Shown here: positions 10,385 to 17,807 of the stretch, in pieces
How the letters are laid out: every line of letters starts with the position of its first letter
How positions within the stretch are numbered: the stretch's first letter is position 1
Assembly (NCBI GenBank): GCA_905479915.1
Contig: CAJQOH010000015.1
Span: forward strand, 62,001-126,000
Origin: an uncultured Flavobacteriales bacterium
Lineage (GTDB): Bacteria > Bacteroidota > Bacteroidia > Flavobacteriales_E > Vicingaceae
Direction of reading: 5' to 3'
Length of the DNA stretch: 64,000 nt
Made by a program: the position numbers and the translations under genes
The notes under the pieces: model-generated
Databases searched by the model: none
Told to the model about the DNA's origin: nothing
What the model saw: only the letters and a program-made list of their open reading frames with translations

Positions 10385-10918
10385 ATGAACAGAAAGTTAA
10401 AAAATGAAGAACTCAACCGCATCTCTTTAGATGAGTTTAAATCTTCTCAAAAGACACCTTTAATTATTGTACTAGACAATATCAGAAGTTTAAACAATAT
10501 TGGTTCTGTTTTTAGAACTGCTGATGCTTTTCTGATTGAAGCTGTTTATCTTTGTGGAATCACTGCGCAACCGCCACATCGAGAAATACAAAAAACAGCC
10601 TTAGGTGCTACTGAAACAGTTAATTGGAAGTATTTCAATTCTACTATTGATGCACTGAAAGAATTAAAAATTAATCACTTTAAAATTGCGGCTATTGAAC
10701 AAACAGAAGATAGCGAAATGCTTAATGATTTCACCCTGTCAAAAAATGAAAAATTAGCAGTTATTTTTGGTAATGAAGTAAAAGGTGTCGAACAAGAAGT
10801 AATCGATATTAGTGATACTGTTATTGAAATTCCACAATATGGAACAAAACACTCTCTAAATATATCAGTAAGTTGTGGAGTAGTTATTTGGGATCTATTC
10901 CAAAAAGTTAATTCTTAA
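10385..10918 (+). CDS. TrmH/SpoU-family RNA 2'-O-methyltransferase
   Basis: A SPOUT-fold methyltransferase of 177 residues that probably methylates a ribose 2'-hydroxyl in tRNA or rRNA. The three SpoU motifs are present in order: motif 1 LDNIRSLNNIGSVFRTADAF (about 31-50), motif 2 AVIFGNEVKGV, and motif 3 EIPQYGTKHSLNISVSCGVV near the C-terminus. Motif 3 has GTKHSLNISVS where canonical forms have G-x-x-SLNVSVA. There is no N-terminal substrate-binding extension, so RlmB or TrmL identity cannot be decided. The final 11 bases overlap the 3' end of the convergent MauE-like gene. Confidence 0.9.
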   Translation: MNRKLKNEELNRISLDEFKSSQKTPLIIVLDNIRSLNNIGSVFRTADAFLIEAVYLCGITAQPPHREIQKTALGATETVNWKYFNSTIDALKELKINHFKIAAIEQTEDSEMLNDFTLSKNEKLAVIFGNEVKGVEQEVIDISDTVIEIPQYGTKHSLNISVSCGVVIWDLFQKVNS

Positions 10919-11804
10919 GATATTCCTTTAACTCATCAACGTCAAATAAGTCTCCAAACCATTTCTTTTTTATCACTCCGTTCTCTAGATAAACAATAGC
11001 CGGAAGCTTTCCTCCACTATACCTAAAAAAAACATCATCACTCATCCATATAATTGGAAATTCTGGATTTGTTTCTTGAATAAAATCCAGCAAACCCTCC
11101 TCATTCTTTGATCCGATTACATAGTATAAATTAGTAATCTCTTGATTTTTATTTATTGAAACAAACTTTCGTGAAGCATTAATGCAATGAGAACATTTAT
11201 AACTAAAAAATGCCACCAATTTATTCCCCTTAGAAAAATCAACCTTTTTATCAGATTTATACAAATTAGGTAAACCTGAAAAATCAACTTTTTCATCTAC
11301 ATCTATTCCTTGAACATTATGCAAACCTATAGGATTCAACAGTATAGGTAAAGAAAGCGATACTGCTAATATAATAGTAACTCCCCAACTTACTCCTGTT
11401 CTATGGTATTGACGTGGAATAAAATAAAGCGAAATAATCATTATCATATTCTTAGCAATAGATTCCCATGGAGAAAGCGTTAACCAATCGCCAAAGCAAC
11501 CACAATCAGCATCATTACCATCAACAACAAGTAAATAGATTAAATAAGCTGTAAAAAGAAATAGAGTGGTTTGAGTGGTATAATAAACCTTATTCTTTAA
11601 CCAAAGGCTAAACACAATAGAAAACCCTAAAAAAAATTCAAAAGCAATGATCCCTCGAGCCATAAAAGGAACTAAAAGCCAATTAGAAATTCCTAACTCA
11701 ACAAAAGTGTTCTCAAATGTTTCTATAGGGAACAACTTTGCCAATCCAGACACAATAAATGTAAGACCGACAAGAATTCTGAGAATGGTATAGAAATATT
11801 TCAT
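10908..11804 (-). CDS. MauE/DoxX-like membrane protein fused to a thioredoxin-like domain
   Basis: The N-terminal half (residues 1-155) has four or more membrane helices of the DoxX/MauE type with the cysteine pair DCGCFG (C101, C103). The C-terminal half is a periplasmic thioredoxin-like domain with a CxxC motif, CSHC (C204, C207). MauE-type proteins are linked to disulfide formation in exported proteins. A fused membrane CxC plus thioredoxin CxxC suggests electrons pass from periplasmic thiols to the membrane, but this is inferred. ATG 11804 is preferred over the GTG at 11816, because a terminator hairpin (11805-11827) occupies the sequence directly upstream. It sits downstream of three cysteine-containing lipoprotein genes. 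A Bacteroidota family with this MauE-plus-thioredoxin architecture (often named BT_3928 family) exists. Confidence 0.88.
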   Translation of the reverse strand: MKYFYTILRILVGLTFIVSGLAKLFPIETFENTFVELGISNWLLVPFMARGIIAFEFFLGFSIVFSLWLKNKVYYTTQTTLFLFTAYLIYLLVVDGNDADCGCFGDWLTLSPWESIAKNMIMIISLYFIPRQYHRTGVSWGVTIILAVSLSLPILLNPIGLHNVQGIDVDEKVDFSGLPNLYKSDKKVDFSKGNKLVAFFSYKCSHCINASRKFVSINKNQEITNLYYVIGSKNEEGLLDFIQETNPEFPIIWMSDDVFFRYSGGKLPAIVYLENGVIKKKWFGDLFDVDELKEYLKN

Positions 11805-11827
11805 AAAAAAAGCCACCGAAGCAGCTT
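11805..11827 (-). terminator. Intrinsic terminator with UUCG loop, abutting the next start codon
   Basis: On the minus strand AAGCTGC-TTCG-GTGGCTT forms a seven-pair stem (two G-T wobbles) with a TTCG tetraloop, followed by a run of T. It lies 27 bases after the stop of the small lipoprotein gene. Its T-run ends exactly at the ATG of the MauE-thioredoxin gene. Confidence 0.75.
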
Positions 11828-11853
11828 GTGTTTTTTTGTATTAATATAGAATT

Positions 11854-12120
11854 TTACTCCAACTCACATTCTGTTACATTAGAGTATGTGATATTCCCGC
11901 TCGTACTACTACTTGAAGAATCTCCATAATCACAATCTTCATCATAAGCACTCCCTAAAGGACCAGGAACTCCTGAACTATTTGAATTAGATGTAGATGA
12001 AGTACTTGTTACAACACCATTTTCCGTTTGTGTGGTAACACAAACACAATCATCTTTTGAGCAGCTAGAAAAAGCCAAAACCATACAAGTTATTCCTAAA
12101 ACAATTGATATTTTCTTCAT
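11854..12120 (-). CDS. Small Ser/Thr-rich cysteine-containing lipoprotein
   Basis: An 88-residue lipoprotein if started at ATG 12120. The signal peptide MKKISIVLGITCMVLAFSSC places the lipidated cysteine at position 20, as in its two small neighbours. After it come SKDDCVC (C25, C27), a low-complexity Ser/Thr/Asn linker, then C63 (DEDCDYG) and C85 (TECELE) at the end. Four non-lipid cysteines could form two disulfides. ATGs at 12135 and 12147 would only add residues before a complete signal peptide. The function is unknown. It lies between two strong terminators, upstream of the MauE-thioredoxin gene. Confidence 0.75.
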   Translation of the reverse strand: MKKISIVLGITCMVLAFSSCSKDDCVCVTTQTENGVVTSTSSTSNSNSSGVPGPLGSAYDEDCDYGDSSSSSTSGNITYSNVTECELE

Positions 12121-12160
12121 AGTAAATGTTTTCATTTTATTAAACATTGTAAAGATATAT

Positions 12161-12194
12161 AAAAAAAGCCATTCTCAATATTGAGAATGGCTTT
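12161..12194 (-). terminator. Strong intrinsic terminator after the 57-residue lipoprotein
   Basis: A perfect inverted repeat of about 14 bases per arm (core GCCATTCTCAA / TTGAGAATGGC) with a two-base loop, followed on the minus strand by seven T. It starts 20 bases after the stop at 12214 and ends shortly before the next lipoprotein gene. Confidence 0.85.
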
Positions 12195-12213
12195 CACATA
12201 AGTTAAACTTATA

Positions 12214-12387
12214 TTATTTCATTGTTCCACCAGCTAGTGTACATAAATCTGAATCAGAAAACAAAGGGCTACTTTGGATTTCAATTTTATCTCCAGTAGT
12301 ATCACTAATACATTCTTCATCTTTACTACAAGAAGTAAATGCAATTGTTCCACCTAAAATAACAGCAAATAATAAAAACTTTTTCAT
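12214..12387 (-). CDS. Micro-lipoprotein, 57 residues
   Basis: A short reading frame from ATG 12387 to TAA 12214. The signal peptide MKKFLLFAVILGGTIAFTSC places the lipidated cysteine at residue 20. It is followed by SKDEECISDTTGDKIEIQSS and a tail with one more cysteine (C49 in DLCTLAGG). SKDEEC closely matches GKDEEC in the 12530-12721 gene and SKDDC in the 11854 gene, so the three are paralogues. This one has lost the second cysteine of the CxC motif and the terminal cysteine. It is flanked by a hairpin upstream and a strong terminator downstream. Function is unknown. Confidence 0.8.
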   Translation of the reverse strand: MKKFLLFAVILGGTIAFTSCSKDEECISDTTGDKIEIQSSPLFSDSDLCTLAGGTMK

Positions 12388-12435
12388 AACAATATTTTTT
12401 TTAATTAATAATTAGTAGCACAAGATATATTTTTC

Positions 12436-12477
12436 TTTTTTATAAAAAAACATAAACGGTCGTTTTTTTATAAAAAA
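12436..12477. repeat. Long AT-only hairpin between two micro-lipoprotein genes
   Basis: Positions 12436-12451 and 12462-12477 form a 16-pair perfect stem made only of A-T pairs apart from the loop-closing C-G; the loop is ten bases (12452-12461). It could act as a weak terminator for the 12530-12721 gene on the minus strand, since T-runs are present in the stem, or it may extrude as a cruciform. Confidence 0.55.
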
Positions 12478-12529
12478 TTTGTTCATTAACCTATCTGGTT
12501 AACTTTAAACAAAACAGTATCTGCAATTA

Positions 12530-12721
12530 CTATTTTATTTCACAACTAGAATCTCCTACCTTTGCTAAATCACAATAAGAGCTTAATGAAACACCTTGGT
12601 CTTGAGCATCTTGTTCAGAGAAAGTAATACCATTATCACAAACACACTCTTCATCTTTTCCACAAGAAGTTACAACAACAATTCCCATCATTATAACAGC
12701 AAAATATAATACTTTTTTCAT
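12530..12721 (-). CDS. Small cysteine-rich lipoprotein, 63 residues
   Basis: Signal peptide MKKVLYFAVIMMGIVVVTSC with the lipidated cysteine at residue 20, then GKDEECVCDNG (C26, C28), an acidic helix-like segment (SEQDAQDQGVSL), C50 and C60 near the end (SSCEIK). The pattern Cys20, CxC, Cys, Cys-Glu matches the lipoprotein at 11854-12120, although the middles differ. This points to a family of tiny disulfide-stabilised outer-membrane or periplasmic lipoproteins of unknown function. It begins 35 bases after a strong terminator and has its own -7-like box. Confidence 0.8.
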   Translation of the reverse strand: MKKVLYFAVIMMGIVVVTSCGKDEECVCDNGITFSEQDAQDQGVSLSSYCDLAKVGDSSCEIK

Positions 12722-12747
12722 AATCTTAAATTTAATTTATAGTCATT

Positions 12748-12755
12748 CAAAACTA
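12748..12755 (-). promoter_or_regulatory. Candidate -7 box (TAGTTTTG) nested after a terminator
   Basis: TAGTTTTG on the minus strand matches TAnnTTTG, 26 bases before the ATG at 12721. It directly follows the T-run of the terminator at 12756-12793, so the -33 region would lie inside that hairpin. Confidence 0.45.
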
Positions 12756-12793
12756 TAAAAAAAAAGGCTCTTGAAAAAATCAAGAGCCTTTTA
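12756..12793 (-). terminator. Intrinsic terminator after the TPR/OmpA-like lipoprotein gene
   Basis: A 12-pair stem (core AAGGCTCTTGA / TCAAGAGCCTT, 12763-12774 with 12780-12791), five-base loop, then a long T-run on the minus strand. It lies 18 bases after the stop at 12811. Confidence 0.88.
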
Positions 12794-12810
12794 ATTAAAA
12801 ATTGTATCTA

Positions 12811-14529
12811 CTAGTTAACTGCCGATTGGAAATCAGCATTCTCTCTAGACTTAATAAATTCTGCATCTGTTTTAGCTTTTGCTTTTAAAGAAGCATCTTT
12901 AGATGTTGCAGACTTCAAGTTGTTAATCATCATATCGTTATCTCCAGCTCTTGCTCCAGCAACTGCTTTTAAATAATAAGATAATGCTTCATCTTTATCA
13001 TCAGAACCATCAACAATAGCTCCAATTGAGTTATTACCATCTAAAAGATTAGCTAAAGCAGCGTTAAATGAATTAACTCCTGAATAATTAGATTTAGCAG
13101 AAGAATAATCACCTTTAATAATGTTTATGATTCCTTTATTCTGAGCAACTTCTTTACCTGCTCCTGAAGCGTTATTATAAAACTCCATTGCAGCATCTAA
13201 ATCACCGTTTAATCTTGCAATAACACCTAAGTTATTTTGAACAATTGCATTATTAGCAGAAAGTCCATTTGCTTTATCAAACTCAGTTTTAGCATCAGCT
13301 AACTTATTTTGAGAAACATAAATGAATCCTAAGTTATTTGGTCCTCTCCAATCAGCAGAATGGATAGAAGAAACACTTTTATAAATAGACTCTTTCTTAG
13401 CAAGATCAGTATATAAAGTAGCAGCATATAACATTTGTTCAACGTCTAATGAATCAATCTTAGTATCAACTAAAGCTTTAATTTCATCATCCGTTAAGTT
13501 ATGGTGCTTCATAACTAAGTTACATTGAGATCTTCTTAATTGAGGAAGAATTTTCTTAGAAACCTCAGTATATGTTTTTCCAATGTTCTTAATCTCTTCT
13601 TCTCTTTTTGTACCATCAGTATACGTTTCTAAAACTCTAATGATTAATTCTTTATCAGCAATATCAGAAGCTTGCATCATTGTTTTGAAACCATTCCAAT
13701 CTTCACCTTTACCTGCTGGTGTAGAAAATCCTTCAGGAATTTCAACTTTTGCTCTCTTTAATAAACCTTCAATAGATTTAGCAGCAGAAGCAGCTCTTTC
13801 ATTAGCTAAGTTCTCATTTTTACTTAATTCTCCTTCTGGTGAAGCATAAGCGCTAATAGATAACCCATTGAATTCCATTTTTGGATCTTCATTCCATCCT
13901 TTAAATTTAGCTTTTAACTCTTTAATATCTGAGTCATTCATTTCACTACCTCTAACAGAAGCACTGCTTACTAAATAATGAATTTCTACATTATTGTTTT
14001 CTAAAGTAGATTTAACAAACTTATCTGCTCCCATGATTGCCTTATCTGAAGACATTACTAATTTAGGAGTAATGATTGTTCCATCACCAACTTTTCTTGG
14101 ATCTAAATCTTTTGTTTTAGTTTTATATTCGCCAGTTACTCTTAACTCAACGATTGCATCTTCCATTCCATCTTTATAAGGAATCTGAGTTGCATGAGAA
14201 AAACTTCCACCTGCTTCATACTTAATAACTGTACCTTCAGCTTCAGAAACTTCACCTTTTAATTTTAAAGGTTCGAATGATTCAGAATTCTCTCCATAAA
14301 CTAATACTGGAGTAATCGTTGCAGATACTTTCTTGTTGAAATATTTTTCAGGAAAACTTCCAGAAAATGTAATTGCAACAGTATCACCATGCATTTCTAC
14401 TGGATTTGGAGTAAGTTCATAATTTACTTCTCCCTGTCTTTTAACCATTTTATTTAATGGGTTACATGCCATTAAAATAATAGAAGCTACTGCTACTAAC
14501 GATAATAATTTTGAGTTTCGATTTTTCAT
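12811..14529 (-). CDS. TPR lipoprotein with a degenerate OmpA-like domain
   Basis: A 572-residue lipoprotein. The signal peptide ends in LMAC (lipidated C22). Residues 35-190 look like a beta-rich region (NYELTPNPVEMHGDTVAITFSG). Residues about 215-350 hold an OmpA-like core with ISAYASPEG and NLANERAASAAKSIEG, where a peptidoglycan-binding OmpA domain would have GHTD and LSxxRA. Residues 375-545 contain tetratricopeptide repeats (LGFIYVSQNKLADAKTEFDK, LGVIARLNGDLDAAMEFYNN). It is likely an envelope scaffold. It is the first gene before the micro-lipoproteins but has its own terminator. Similar proteins occur widely in Bacteroidota without known function. Confidence 0.85.
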   Translation of the reverse strand: MKNRNSKLLSLVAVASIILMACNPLNKMVKRQGEVNYELTPNPVEMHGDTVAITFSGSFPEKYFNKKVSATITPVLVYGENSESFEPLKLKGEVSEAEGTVIKYEAGGSFSHATQIPYKDGMEDAIVELRVTGEYKTKTKDLDPRKVGDGTIITPKLVMSSDKAIMGADKFVKSTLENNNVEIHYLVSSASVRGSEMNDSDIKELKAKFKGWNEDPKMEFNGLSISAYASPEGELSKNENLANERAASAAKSIEGLLKRAKVEIPEGFSTPAGKGEDWNGFKTMMQASDIADKELIIRVLETYTDGTKREEEIKNIGKTYTEVSKKILPQLRRSQCNLVMKHHNLTDDEIKALVDTKIDSLDVEQMLYAATLYTDLAKKESIYKSVSSIHSADWRGPNNLGFIYVSQNKLADAKTEFDKANGLSANNAIVQNNLGVIARLNGDLDAAMEFYNNASGAGKEVAQNKGIINIIKGDYSSAKSNYSGVNSFNAALANLLDGNNSIGAIVDGSDDKDEALSYYLKAVAGARAGDNDMMINNLKSATSKDASLKAKAKTDAEFIKSRENADFQSAVN

Positions 14530-14636
14530 CTTTATAATATTATTCTTTAAAAATCTATTTTTTAGTTAATTTTTCAACTGCAATGATAGTCATTAGTTTT
14601 TACATTTAAAAATGGTTTTAATTATATCTGTAGTTT

Positions 14637-15134
14637 TCACTCCAAACACTTGACCACCTGTAATTTGTCATTGCATTTATTTTTCAGTTCTACCATTGAT
14701 TCACCAAGCACAGGATGTTGATATTCAGGAAGTATGTCCACCAATGGAACAAGCACAAAATTTCTTTCCTGTATAAAAGGATGTGGAACAGTCAATTCCT
14801 TAGAGTTGAAAATAGCATCATTGTAAAATAAAACATCTACATCTACGACCCTTTCTCCCCACTTTTCTTTCCTAATCCTTCCTAACTCTACTTCTATTTT
14901 TAAACAAGCAGTTAAAACTTCTTTTGCTTGTAAATGAGTACTTAATAGTAACACTTGATTTAAAAAATCTGCTTGATTCTCAACACCCCAAGCTTCTGTC
15001 TTATATATTGGAGAAATTAACTCTACTAAACCTACCCTTTCATTTAAAAGTTCTATTGTCTTTAAAAATATTGACTTAACATCACCAATATTACCTCCTA
15101 AAGACAACACTACCTTATTATTCCGTTTATCCAT
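14637..15134 (-). CDS. folK: 2-amino-4-hydroxy-6-hydroxymethyldihydropteridine diphosphokinase
   Basis: This enzyme pyrophosphorylates 6-hydroxymethyl-dihydropterin with ATP in folate synthesis. Family features are VVLSLGGNIGD at the N-terminus (pterin site), the central WGVENQADFLNQV, the catalytic ERVVDVDVLFYND (Mg-binding aspartates) and the C-terminal VPHPFIQERNFVLVPL. Length (about 165 residues) is normal for a stand-alone HPPK. ATG 15134 (MDKRNNKVVLSLGG) and ATG 15146 (four residues longer) are both possible. It is divergent from sppA. Confidence 0.95.
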   Translation of the reverse strand: MDKRNNKVVLSLGGNIGDVKSIFLKTIELLNERVGLVELISPIYKTEAWGVENQADFLNQVLLLSTHLQAKEVLTACLKIEVELGRIRKEKWGERVVDVDVLFYNDAIFNSKELTVPHPFIQERNFVLVPLVDILPEYQHPVLGESMVELKNKCNDKLQVVKCLE

Positions 15135-15183
15135 TTCTGTAACCATTGGTGTATTTCTTAAATATTCTATTAAAGAGTAAATC

Positions 15184-15191
15184 TATTTTTG
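15184..15191 (+). promoter_or_regulatory. Candidate -7 promoter box (TATTTTTG) for sppA
   Basis: TATTTTTG matches TAnnTTTG and lies 28 bases before the sppA ATG at 15220, in the folK/sppA divergent gap. The -33 region is not a clear TTTG. Confidence 0.4.
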
Positions 15192-15219
15192 TGATTGTAA
15201 ATAAACTAAACTTATATAA

Positions 15220-17025
15220 ATGAAACAATTTTTCAAATTCATGTTTGCCAGTATGGTAGGTACTTTTATCACCATTATGTCTGCAAGTATAATATCTATG
15301 ATTATCTTTTTTGCAATGCTAGGGAGTTTTGTCTCTTCAGCATCAGAGAGTGGTCCGGGAAAAGTAACCAAAGTAGAAAACAATTCTATTCTACAATTAA
15401 CTCTTAATAAACCTATCACTGATAGAACATCTGAAAACCCATTTGAAAACTTTGATTTCAATGCTATGGAATCACAAAATGGTTTAGGTCTAGATAAAAT
15501 CTTAAGGTCTATAGAAAAAGCTAAAACAGACGATAAGATTAAAGGGATCTACTTAGACTTAAGCTATATACCCGCAGGAATGGCAACCTTAGAAGAATTA
15601 AGAGCTGCTTTGATCGATTTTAAAAAATCAAAAAAGTGGATCATCAGTTATTCTGAAGTTTATACTCAAGGATCGTACTACATTGCATCTGCCGCAGATA
15701 AAATCTATGTTAATCCAGCAGGAATAGTAGAACATAGAGGTTTAGCTTCTGAATTAATGTTTTTTAAAAACGCTTTAGAAAAATTAGATGTTGAAATGCA
15801 AATTATCCGTCATGGTAAATTTAAAAGTGCAGTTGAACCTTATATGTTAGAAAAAATGAGCGATGCAAATCGTGAACAATATCAACTTATCTTAAATACT
15901 GCTTGGAGTAGCATGATTAAAGAAGTATCTAAAAGTAGAAATATTAGTGTTGAGAAACTAAATAGTTTAGCAGACAACATGACTATTCAGGATGCTAAAA
16001 TTGCACAAGAAGAAGGTCTCGTTGATGAACTTTATTATAAAGATGAGTTACTATTAGAAATTAGAAATAGATTAGAAATTGGTGAGAATGATGACATCAA
16101 TTCTATTAGCTTAGCGAAATATGCTAAAACTCTAAAAAAGAAAAAGAAAAGCTCTAATAAAGATGCTTTAAAAAATCAAATTGCTATAATTTATGCTGCT
16201 GGAGAAATTAACAGCGGAAAAAGTAAAGGCAACTCTATGGGGTCTGAAACTATTTCTAGAGCAATTAGAGATGCTAGATTGGATAGCAATGTAAAAGCCA
16301 TAGTTTTAAGAGTAAATTCACCTGGAGGTAGTGCTTTAGCATCTGACATCATGTGGAGAGAAGTTGTTTTAGCGAAAAAAGCCAAACCAGTTATTGTTTC
16401 TATGGGTGATGTTGCTGCCAGTGGTGGGTACTATATCGCTTGTGCTGCAGACAAAATTGTTGCTGATGAAAAAACCATTACAGGTTCTATTGGAGTTTTT
16501 GGAGTTGTTCCTAATGCTCAAGGATTAATGAATAATAAATTAGGAATTACTTTCGATAGAGTTCAAACAAATGAACACGCTGGAATGATGACTATATTTA
16601 AACCCTTAACTGCTGAAGAGAAAGATATCATTCAAATTGGTGTTGAAAAAATTTATGATGACTTTATTAGTAAGGTTGCTGAAGGTAGAGGAATGACTAA
16701 AGCACAAGTTGATTCTATTGGACAAGGAAGAGTTTGGATGGGATTAGATGCTTTAAATATAGGTTTAGTTGATGAGATTGGAGGCATGGACAAAGCAATT
16801 GAAATTGCGCAAGAACACGCAAATTTAGAGTCTTATGAATTGGTAAGCTACCCTAAACTTAAAGATCCTTTTGAAGAATTAATAGAGGAGTTATCAATGA
16901 ATATTGAAACTAGAATCTTAAACAAAGCTTTAGGGAAAGAACAAAAATATTACAACAAGTTACAGAGTATAACCCAAAAATCTGGAATTATGGCTCGTAT
17001 GGCTTTTGATATTGATATCCATTAA
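15220..17025 (+). CDS. sppA: Signal peptide peptidase SppA, 67-kDa type
   Basis: A membrane-bound serine protease that degrades cleaved signal peptides. The 601-residue length shows the long form with two tandem S49 domains. An N-terminal membrane helix spans about residues 8-40. The catalytic lysine is K202 (HGKFKSAVEPY, first domain) and the catalytic serine S401 (GDVAASGGYYIACAAD, second domain), the Lys/Ser dyad known from the E. coli enzyme. A lysine-rich linker (KKKKKSSNK, about 305-315) joins the domains. ATG 15220 gives MKQFFKFMFASMVG before the anchor. A good intrinsic terminator follows. Confidence 0.96.
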   Translation: MKQFFKFMFASMVGTFITIMSASIISMIIFFAMLGSFVSSASESGPGKVTKVENNSILQLTLNKPITDRTSENPFENFDFNAMESQNGLGLDKILRSIEKAKTDDKIKGIYLDLSYIPAGMATLEELRAALIDFKKSKKWIISYSEVYTQGSYYIASAADKIYVNPAGIVEHRGLASELMFFKNALEKLDVEMQIIRHGKFKSAVEPYMLEKMSDANREQYQLILNTAWSSMIKEVSKSRNISVEKLNSLADNMTIQDAKIAQEEGLVDELYYKDELLLEIRNRLEIGENDDINSISLAKYAKTLKKKKKSSNKDALKNQIAIIYAAGEINSGKSKGNSMGSETISRAIRDARLDSNVKAIVLRVNSPGGSALASDIMWREVVLAKKAKPVIVSMGDVAASGGYYIACAADKIVADEKTITGSIGVFGVVPNAQGLMNNKLGITFDRVQTNEHAGMMTIFKPLTAEEKDIIQIGVEKIYDDFISKVAEGRGMTKAQVDSIGQGRVWMGLDALNIGLVDEIGGMDKAIEIAQEHANLESYELVSYPKLKDPFEELIEELSMNIETRILNKALGKEQKYYNKLQSITQKSGIMARMAFDIDIH

Positions 17026-17044
17026 AAAAAATATTGCCAAATTG

Positions 17045-17077
17045 AAAAGGAGTTGAGTTTCAACTCCTTTTTTTTAT
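17045..17077 (+). terminator. Intrinsic terminator after sppA
   Basis: A 12-pair stem (AAAAGGAGTTGA / TCAACTCCTTTT) with a GTT loop and a further T-run, 19 bases after the sppA stop. Confidence 0.9.
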
Positions 17078-17080
17078 TTC

Positions 17081-17088
17081 TATTTTTG
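17081..17088 (+). promoter_or_regulatory. Candidate -7 promoter box (TATTTTTG) for rsmE, next to the terminator
   Basis: TATTTTTG matches TAnnTTTG. It lies 17 bases before the rsmE ATG and three bases after the terminator T-run. With a 19-base spacer the -33 element would be TTTC at 17058-17061, in the hairpin itself. Confidence 0.45.
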
Positions 17089-17105
17089 AGCTTCTAAGCT
17101 TACAC

Positions 17106-17807
17106 ATGAATCTATTTTACACACCAGATATTACAAACGCAGACACCTACACCTTAAGTGAAAACGAATCTAAACACGCCATTCGTGTTCTACGCTTAAA
17201 GACTAATGAAACAATAACTTTAATAGATGGTAAAGGAACATTTTATACGGCCATAATTTCTAACGATAATCCGAAAAGATGTGAAGTGAAAATCACCAAT
17301 ACGAAAAATGAAAATTCTTCAAAACCAAAACTTACTATTGCCATTGCTCCAACAAAAAATAACGACCGAACAGAATGGTTCATAGAAAAATCTACTGAAA
17401 TTGGAATTTCCCAAATTATTCCTACACATTCTAAACACTCAGAACGTAAAAAAATTAAACAAGAACGTTTTGTGAAAACAGCCGTTTCAGCAATGAAACA
17501 ATCCTTAAAAGCTACCCTTCCAATTGTAACTGAACTTACCAGTTTTAAAGAAGTAGTCAACTCCTCTTTTAACGGAAAAAAATATATTGCACATTGTTAT
17601 AAAAATCAACAAAAACATTTTAAAGATCTTTATACAAAAGGAGAAAATAGTTTAATTTTAATTGGACCAGAAGGTGATTTTACTCAAGAAGAAGTAACTT
17701 TAGCGCTTGAAAAAGGGTTTGAACCAATAACATTTGGAGAAAGTCGTTTAAGAACAGAAACTGCTGGAATTGTAGCTTGTTCCACATTTAACTTAATAAA
17801 TGAATAA
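17106..17807 (+). CDS. rsmE: 16S rRNA (uracil(1498)-N(3))-methyltransferase RsmE
   Basis: A SPOUT-fold enzyme that methylates N3 of U1498 in 16S rRNA using S-adenosylmethionine. It has an N-terminal PUA-like domain (SENESKHAIRVLRLK) and the C-terminal knot with LIGPEGDFTQEEV and the SAM-binding loop FGESRLRTETAGIVA. Its 233 residues are of typical length. The stop overlaps the start of the DUF4159 gene by eight bases, so the two are probably translated from one transcript. Confidence 0.96.
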   Translation: MNLFYTPDITNADTYTLSENESKHAIRVLRLKTNETITLIDGKGTFYTAIISNDNPKRCEVKITNTKNENSSKPKLTIAIAPTKNNDRTEWFIEKSTEIGISQIIPTHSKHSERKKIKQERFVKTAVSAMKQSLKATLPIVTELTSFKEVVNSSFNGKKYIAHCYKNQQKHFKDLYTKGENSLILIGPEGDFTQEEVTLALEKGFEPITFGESRLRTETAGIVACSTFNLINE

